64,000 bases of DNA, taken from the NCBI RefSeq assembly GCF_003660455.1, contig NZ_QZVR01000008.1:181748-245747 (forward strand), given 5' to 3'. The notes under the pieces were generated by a model. That model saw only the letters and a program-made list of their open reading frames with translations. It was not told where the DNA came from and ran no database searches. The position numbers and the translations under genes are program-made. Source of the DNA: Nocardioides ferulae. GTDB taxonomy: Bacteria > Actinomycetota > Actinomycetes > Propionibacteriales > Nocardioidaceae. This document shows, one piece after another, positions 59,445 through 64,000 of this stretch; within the stretch, counting starts at the first letter, position 1; each line of letters opens with the position of its first letter.

Positions 59445-59765
59445 CTATTTCTGTCCGTGACCGCCGTGTCCGCCCGGCATCGCGAACATCATCGCGGCCA
59501 TCATGGCTGTGCACAGCAGCGCGGTGACGATGATCCCCGACCCGGCGACACCCGTGGCGACCAGGAGCCCGGCGATGACCAGCATCGGGATGCAGCAGAT
59601 CATCATCATCAGTCCGTGGCCACCGTGCCCGCCGTGACCGGCCTTCTCGGTGTCCTGCCCGTGGCCGGCATCGTGGGTCTGTGTCGGGGGCATGGTCTCG
59701 GTCGGGTAGACCCAGTCCTTCGGGCTGCGGCCGTGGTCGTGTCCCATGCCGTTCGGGGTGCTCAT
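59445..59765 (-). CDS. His-rich two-helix membrane protein
   Basis: A 106-residue protein. A His-rich N-terminal half (MGHDHGRS, HDAGHGQDTEKAGHGGHGG) precedes two hydrophobic helices rich in Met and Cys (LMMMICCIPMLVIAGLLV and IIVTALLCTAMMAAMMFAM), and it ends GGHGGHGQK. This is a typical composition for copper- or zinc-handling small membrane proteins; no domain name recognised. Overlaps the DUF2892 gene by ATGA. Confidence 0.75.
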   Translation of the reverse strand: MSTPNGMGHDHGRSPKDWVYPTETMPPTQTHDAGHGQDTEKAGHGGHGGHGLMMMICCIPMLVIAGLLVATGVAGSGIIVTALLCTAMMAAMMFAMPGGHGGHGQK

Positions 59766-60007
59766 GAGGTGCTTCCCTTCAAGGAGGCGGGCACGTGCCC
59801 GAGCTTCGCGTAGAGGGGGCAGTGTCCGAGCGCCCCGGTGACGACCAGGTCAAGACCGGCCACCACGAGCAGGAGCTCGAGCACCACGGCCAGGGTTGAG
59901 GTGGCTCCGGTCAACAAGACGATGCCGGCCACGGCGCCGAGGCCACCGATGAGGATGCGAGCCGCTCGTTCGGCGGGGGTGATGTTGGTGCTCCAACGGG
60001 TAGTCAT
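59762..60007 (-). CDS. DUF2892 (YgaP-type transmembrane) protein
   Basis: An 81-residue protein: NITPAERAARILIGGLGAVA, a second helix and GALGHCPLYAKLG at the end, as in the transmembrane domain of YgaP-like proteins (DUF2892). The Cys near the C-terminus is a conserved feature. GGAGG lies upstream of the ATG. The DUF is common next to rhodanese or metal-resistance genes; role unknown. Confidence 0.88.
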   Translation of the reverse strand: MTTRWSTNITPAERAARILIGGLGAVAGIVLLTGATSTLAVVLELLLVVAGLDLVVTGALGHCPLYAKLGHVPASLKGSTS

Positions 60008-60165
60008 GATGTCCTCCAACTCCTGGTTGGACCGCGGATTCTCTGGTCCAGTTCCACAGTCGCGCCGCAGGGTGAAGGTGACGTCAGCCGTCTTGTGAAG
60101 GTTCGCTGAAGAAGCGGTCCTGGAGGGCGCCGGACATGGCTCCGGCCCGAGGCAGGAGGCGACCT

Positions 60166-60813
60166 TCACAGCGCCTGAGTCATCGCTCCGGGGGTGGCGA
60201 TGCCCAGATGTCCGGCGCAGCACGTGGGTAGTTCCTGCCTCAGCAGGTCGAGAGTGGTCGTCGCCTTCTCCATGAAGTCGCCGGTGGATTCGATGACGTG
60301 TCGCCGCGGATGCGGCTCCCAAGCCTCCAGGATGCGCATGTCGATCTCGCCGGCACTGAGGGCCGACTCGGTACGCAGAGGGTTCTGGTGGTTGTATCCC
60401 TGGTCGGCGCTGGGTGTCCGCAGGTGGAGCACCGCGTCGTACCGGCCGAGTTCGGCTTCGATCGTGCTTGCGGTCGCGTTCCAGAAGTCCTCGGTCGACC
60501 CGGGCCAGTAAGCCAGGCCATCGACCGTGCCACGGTCGCACAGGACGATCGCCGGAGCGTGCGAGTCGCCCGCGGCCTCCAACTCCCTTTGGACGTGAAA
60601 GATTGCGCGCTGGGCGGCTCGCCGGCAGTCCTCGTGCTCGTCGCGCGGAAAGCCGCCGCCGAACACCACGCTGGCCGACTCCGGCAGGACCCTCACGTGC
60701 TGGCACAGTGAACGGCGAACCAGTTCGAGGACCGCCGTCTTGCCGGCCCCGGGGCCGCCCGTGAGCACGACACGACGAGGGCTGTGCACCCGGCTGCAGC
60801 CACACTCAGCCAT
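60166..60813 (-). CDS. AAA-family ATPase/kinase-like protein
   Basis: A 215-residue P-loop protein: VVLTGGPGAGKTAVLEL (Walker A), PAIVLCDRGTVDGLAYWPGS (Walker B region), YDAVLHLRTPS. The set matches the AAA_28 group (NadR-kinase-like). A CxC (AECGCSRVHS) at the N-terminus may bind metal. ATG 60813 has GGAG upstream and overlaps the preceding gene's stop. Substrate unknown. Confidence 0.82.
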   Translation of the reverse strand: MAECGCSRVHSPRRVVLTGGPGAGKTAVLELVRRSLCQHVRVLPESASVVFGGGFPRDEHEDCRRAAQRAIFHVQRELEAAGDSHAPAIVLCDRGTVDGLAYWPGSTEDFWNATASTIEAELGRYDAVLHLRTPSADQGYNHQNPLRTESALSAGEIDMRILEAWEPHPRRHVIESTGDFMEKATTTLDLLRQELPTCCAGHLGIATPGAMTQAL

Positions 60814-61465
60814 GTGAGGAGCTCCGTGGCACGGGGTCACCGGATGTGGAGGTGAGGCCCAGGCCCCACTTCTCCATCAGCGCCAGGACGGCGAGCCCCT
60901 CGTCATGGATCTGGGCGTGCCGAAGCACGCGCCAGTGGTCGTGGAGGTGCTGCTGGAGATACTCGACCACGTGTCTCATCGGGACTGTCCGCCAGGGGCC
61001 CGGGCGAACGGTGTCCGAAACGCTGCCGAACGCCACCACTCGGATCTCGTGACCGGCGCCCGTCCCGACGCGGCCGGTCGTGAGCAGCGTGTGTGAGAGC
61101 CCTGTTGCCTCCTCAGCAGGGCAGCAACCGAACCGCGCGAGCGCGACCTCCAGGGTCGTCGCGTCGCGCAGTGCCCGGTTCAGCCGCGCAGCACCCTCCT
61201 TCACCTCGCCCACGATCATGTCGGCTCGGTCAACGGGGGCGCCGAGGGCGGGGTCGACTGTCACCCGTTCGGAGGCGCGCCGGGTGCTGCTGTGGACCCC
61301 AACATCGCCGGCGCCGGGAAAGCGATAGGCGAGGATGTCCAGGTCGGTGACCGTGCGCACCTGCCCGTCAGGGCTGTCGTAAAGGACGGGATATTCCGCG
61401 ACGGTGAAGTAGCCGTTCAGGTGCAAGTAGGCCTGGACGAGGGCGACCGCGGTGTCCATGGCCAC
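60806..61465 (-). CDS. Hypothetical protein, possible PD-(D/E)XK nuclease fold
   Basis: A 219-residue soluble protein. LVQAYLHLNGYFTVAEYPVL, VRTVTDLDILAYRFPG and MIVGEVKEGAARLNRALRDA give the Asp...Glu-x-Lys order of a PD-(D/E)XK active site. The C-terminal half is helical. No named family is recognised. Overlaps the AAA gene by 8 bp, so the two are probably co-translated. Confidence 0.6.
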   Translation of the reverse strand: MAMDTAVALVQAYLHLNGYFTVAEYPVLYDSPDGQVRTVTDLDILAYRFPGAGDVGVHSSTRRASERVTVDPALGAPVDRADMIVGEVKEGAARLNRALRDATTLEVALARFGCCPAEEATGLSHTLLTTGRVGTGAGHEIRVVAFGSVSDTVRPGPWRTVPMRHVVEYLQQHLHDHWRVLRHAQIHDEGLAVLALMEKWGLGLTSTSGDPVPRSSSHG

Positions 61466-61498
61466 TCCTCTGTCGACGTCCAGTTGCGGGCTTGTGCG

Positions 61499-61945
61499 TC
61501 AGTCGTGGTGCTCGTCGTGCTCCTGCGGGGTGGGGGTCTGCACGGGGGTACGGTCGGGAGCCGGTTCGCTGGTGATCGCCGGGCCGATGACGAACGCGGA
61601 GATCGAGAACATCAGCGCGAAGACCGCGAGGGCGAAAGCTGGTGCCTTCCACGTGCCGAAGCGCCGGTAGAGGCGCCGCAGCAAGGGCAGCGAGAAGACC
61701 AGGCCTAGGACGGCGAAGAGCACATTGCCGGTGGCGCCGGTCACGAGCACCGCTCCTCCGAGCAACCCCACGTGGTGCAGCACGTGGGGGAGCAGGCCCA
61801 TGATGCCGCCCACCAGGGCGGTGAGCGCGTTCCACGCGGTGGCGAGGACCCCTCGATGCTCGTGCGGTTCGACCGCGTCGGCCTCTGAGTGGCTGAGACC
61901 CTCGGCTTCGAGCTCTGCTTCGCTCTGGATGTGGTGGTCGAGCAT
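61499..61945 (-). CDS. His-rich multi-helix membrane protein
   Basis: A 148-residue protein with a His/Glu-rich start (MLDHHIQSEAELEAEGLSHS, EPHEHRG), three hydrophobic helices including LVGGIMGLLPHVLHHVGLLG, and a His/Glu/Asp end (QEHDEHHD). Probably binds or moves a divalent metal; family not recognised. It follows the multicopper oxidase gene by 2 bp. Confidence 0.72.
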   Translation of the reverse strand: MLDHHIQSEAELEAEGLSHSEADAVEPHEHRGVLATAWNALTALVGGIMGLLPHVLHHVGLLGGAVLVTGATGNVLFAVLGLVFSLPLLRRLYRRFGTWKAPAFALAVFALMFSISAFVIGPAITSEPAPDRTPVQTPTPQEHDEHHD

Positions 61946-61947
61946 CG

Positions 61948-63498
61948 TCAGTCCTTCGCCTGGTAGGAGAGCGTGGTCATCATGCCGGCCTCAGCGTGGT
62001 AGATGTTGTGGCAATGCGCCGCCCACTGACCCGGGTTGTCGGCCTCGAGGTCGACCTCGACTGTCTGCATCGGGCGCACGATGACGGTGTCCTTGCGGGC
62101 ACCCCCCTTGGCCAGGGCGAACGTGTGCCCGTGCACGTGCATGGGGTGGAACATCATCGACTGGTTGAGGAACCGCAACCGGACCCGCTCACCCTGGACC
62201 AGCTGCAGCGGCTCGCTGTCGGGGAAGGTCTTGGCGTTGATCGTCCACCTGTACGGCGACATGGTGCCGCCGAGGGCGAGATCGTGACGGCGGTCGATCG
62301 ACCGGCGGTCCAGGCGTGCGGACTCGGCGGGGGATAGATCTGTGCCGAGGAGCACTTGACCCGCCAGTTCGCGAACCTCGACGTCGGCTGCGGGGGGACG
62401 TCCCGCGCCCGTGCGGATCACCGCGAGCGCCTGTCCCTTCTTGCCCTCCGCCGAGGCGACGAGCGGGAAGACGCCATCGCCCAGCGTCACGATGGCGTCG
62501 AAGCGCTCGCCCATCCCGATGAGCAGCGCGTCGGTGGGCACCGGCATTGTGGGGAAGCCGTCACTATGACTGACGGTCATGCGGTGCCCACCGACGGCGA
62601 CCCGGAACGCAGTGTCCGAGCCTGCGTTGACGAAGCGGATCCGGACGCGCTGACCGGGCTTCGCCGACAAGGTGACCGGATCCGCTGACGTCCGGCCGTT
62701 GAGGAGGTAGTGGGGATAGGTGATGTCACCGGCGCCACCCAGCAGCGGGGACTGCATGGCTTCCATGCCACCCATCGAACCACCCATCGAGCCGTGGTCC
62801 ATCCCCTCCATGCCGTCCATGTCGTCCATGCCACCCGAGGATCTGTTCTCACCGCCTTGCTGCAGCTCGGCGAGGATCTGGTCCGGGGTTCGACCGGTGC
62901 CGTCGACCCAGTCGTCGAGGACGACGACCCACTCGGCGTCATACTCGCCTGCCCCGTGAGGGCTGTCGACGATCAGGACGCCGTAGAGGCCGCGGTCGAG
63001 CTGGACACCCGAGTGCGGGTGGTAGAAGTACGTGCCGGGGTCGGGCACGGTGAACTCGTAGCGGAATGTCTCGCCGACAGGGATGGCGTCCTGGGTCATG
63101 CCCGGGACGCCGTCCATGTCGTTGCGCAGGGCGATGCCGTGCCAGTGCACGCTGGTGGCGTCGGGGAGCTGGTTGTCGAGCTCGACGCGTAGCACGTCAC
63201 CGGCGGTTGCGCGCAGGAGCGGCCCGGGAATGGTGTCGCCGTACGCCCAGGTGTTGACCGTTGGTCCGCCGAGATCCACGGTGACTCGTCGCGGTGTGAT
63301 GCGGGCGGTGACCAGGCGCGCTCCGCCCCGGCGCCGTGCCGCCTCCGCGGCCGCCACAGCGTCGGCGCCTGGTCCCACGACACCTGCTCCCACCACGGAC
63401 CCCGTGGTCCGGGAGCAGGACGTCAAACCACCGAGGGCTGCCACACCGGCCAGCCCGGCGGTCCCCCGGAGGACGGCGCGACGCGTGATCTGAGACAA
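61948..63498 (-). CDS. Multicopper oxidase, Tat-exported
   Basis: A 516-residue enzyme, second of its kind here. A twin-arginine motif (QITRRAVLRG) is followed by a Cys typical of a lipobox (LGGLTSC). Copper ligands: HWHGI (118-121), YHPHSG (about 160), HPMHVHGHTF and HCHNIYHAEAGMM near the C-terminus. A Met/Asp/Gly-rich insert (MDDMDGMEGMDHGSMGG) resembles the Cu(I)-binding loop of CueO. Different in order and length from the oxidase at 2951. First gene of a minus-strand run; IS481 DNA lies upstream. Confidence 0.92.
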   Translation of the reverse strand: MSQITRRAVLRGTAGLAGVAALGGLTSCSRTTGSVVGAGVVGPGADAVAAAEAARRRGGARLVTARITPRRVTVDLGGPTVNTWAYGDTIPGPLLRATAGDVLRVELDNQLPDATSVHWHGIALRNDMDGVPGMTQDAIPVGETFRYEFTVPDPGTYFYHPHSGVQLDRGLYGVLIVDSPHGAGEYDAEWVVVLDDWVDGTGRTPDQILAELQQGGENRSSGGMDDMDGMEGMDHGSMGGSMGGMEAMQSPLLGGAGDITYPHYLLNGRTSADPVTLSAKPGQRVRIRFVNAGSDTAFRVAVGGHRMTVSHSDGFPTMPVPTDALLIGMGERFDAIVTLGDGVFPLVASAEGKKGQALAVIRTGAGRPPAADVEVRELAGQVLLGTDLSPAESARLDRRSIDRRHDLALGGTMSPYRWTINAKTFPDSEPLQLVQGERVRLRFLNQSMMFHPMHVHGHTFALAKGGARKDTVIVRPMQTVEVDLEADNPGQWAAHCHNIYHAEAGMMTTLSYQAKD

Positions 63499-63602
63499 GG
63501 CAGGACTCCTGTTGTGGGCGTGTCTGGCTGGGGTGTCCTAGCTGTGATGCCCAGGCACGTTGGTCGAGATCCTGCGACGACACGGTCTGACCTGTAGATG
63601 GA

Positions 63603-63666
63603 CGAAGGCCTCCCCGGTGTGGAGTGGAGCTGTCTAGAAACCGCTCCGCACCGCAGGAGGCCTTCG
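63603..63666. repeat. Long inverted repeat at the IS481 left end
   Basis: CGAAGGCCTCC (63603-63613) pairs with GGAGGCCTTCG (63656-63666); inner parts also pair imperfectly (GGTGTGGAGTGGAGC with GCTCCGCACCGC) around TGTCTAG. It covers the transposase ribosome site, so it may both form the IS end and restrict translation. Confidence 0.65.
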
Positions 63667-64000
63667 TGTCACACGCTACCCACACCAACGCTGCCCTGAC
63701 CCCTCGCGCACGGCTCAGGCTCGCGCGCCTGATCGTCGACCACGACTGGCCGCCAGCCCGCGCCGCCGAGCGCTACGACGTCTCGTGGCGCACGGCGAAG
63801 AAGTGGGCCGACCGCTACCGCGCCGAGGGCCCCGACGGCATGCGGGACCGGTCTTCGGCCCCACACCACCAACCGAACCGGACGCCGGCGCCAGTGGTAC
63901 GCAAGATCGTGCACCTGCGGTGGAAGCAGCGGCTCGGACCGGTCGAGATCGCCGACCGCCTCGGGATGGCTTCCTCCACCGTGCACGCGGTGTTGGTGCG
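63666..64000 (+). CDS. IS481-family transposase, N-terminal part
   Basis: The gene runs off the window end. From GTG 63666, 111 residues are visible: LTPRARLRLARLIVDHDWPP, AERYDVSWRTAKKWADRYRA and WKQRLGPVEIADRLGMASST are the paired N-terminal HTH domains of IS481 transposases. The DDE core is outside the window. GGAGG within the inverted repeat is the ribosome site. Confidence 0.9.
   Translation, partial: MSHATHTNAALTPRARLRLARLIVDHDWPPARAAERYDVSWRTAKKWADRYRAEGPDGMRDRSSAPHHQPNRTPAPVVRKIVHLRWKQRLGPVEIADRLGMASSTVHAVLV

Overview
This 64 kb window is high-GC DNA from an actinomycete. Evidence: GTG/TTG starts with GTGA or ATGA stop-start overlaps, a UPF0182 protein next to an actinobacterial-type initiator tRNA, and families such as DUF3093, DUF3152, DUF3817 and DUF6153. 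A Pseudonocardia- or Nocardioides-like host would fit, but the sequence alone does not settle the genus. Only the first ~0.9 kb (end of a UPF0182 gene, initiator tRNA-fMet, terminator) looks like core chromosome. The rest reads as a mosaic accessory region for metals, envelope redox chemistry and respiration, scarred by mobile DNA.

Layout. (1) 1350-13834 is one long plus-strand array: DUF6153, a BNR-repeat lipoprotein, SHOCT proteins, a multicopper oxidase, a DUF305 protein, then a complex I-like set nuoA, a NuoB/NuoD-like fusion with a His-rich spacer, and nuoH-J-K-L-M-N. No nuoE, F, G, I or iron-sulfur ligands are visible, so it looks like an ion-translocating membrane arm without its electron-transfer arm. 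(2) 13.9-14.5 kb holds remnants of a response regulator, an IS256 transposase and a lone IS3 end. (3) 14.6-16.4 kb is a metal-sensor ArsR / CDF / ICMT operon. (4) 16.7-46.5 kb carries envelope, thiol-redox, cytochrome-biogenesis and copper genes: D,D-carboxypeptidase, cupredoxin-like lipoprotein, DsbA-VKOR-CcdA-TlpA, DUF3152 protease-like protein, BlaI/M56 pair, Lnt, CopC and CopD-CtaG, CDF, ResB-CcsB and CydAB. Eight near-palindromic sites of one design (CTACTAtgc-N-gcaTAGTAG) lie in front of these units, including the BlaI-type repressor gene itself, so they probably form one BlaI regulon. Inside this block sit an ArsR-CadD cadmium module (37.1-38.0 kb) and a recombinase trio (38.1-41.9 kb).

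(5) 47.2-53 kb: a ZIP-like transporter, then an IS3-family element (48048-52481) split by a Tn554-like element with two tyrosine recombinases, followed by the C-terminal stump of a P-type cation ATPase. (6) 53.2-63.5 kb: a second metal/copper block with YHS-domain proteins, a Cys/His-rich miniprotein, a YVTN propeller, an ABC transporter whose ATPase ends in a YHS domain plus two FtsX-type permeases (one apparently frameshifted), His-rich membrane proteins, DUF2892, an AAA ATPase and a second multicopper oxidase. (7) The window ends inside an IS481 transposase.

Working together (inference): the region appears to move, sense and detoxify copper, zinc and cadmium at the envelope, while maintaining exported disulfides, cytochrome c and a bd oxidase under a BlaI-type switch. 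The two most unusual systems are the redox-less complex I-like operon and the BlaI-type operator set spread over about 28 kb.
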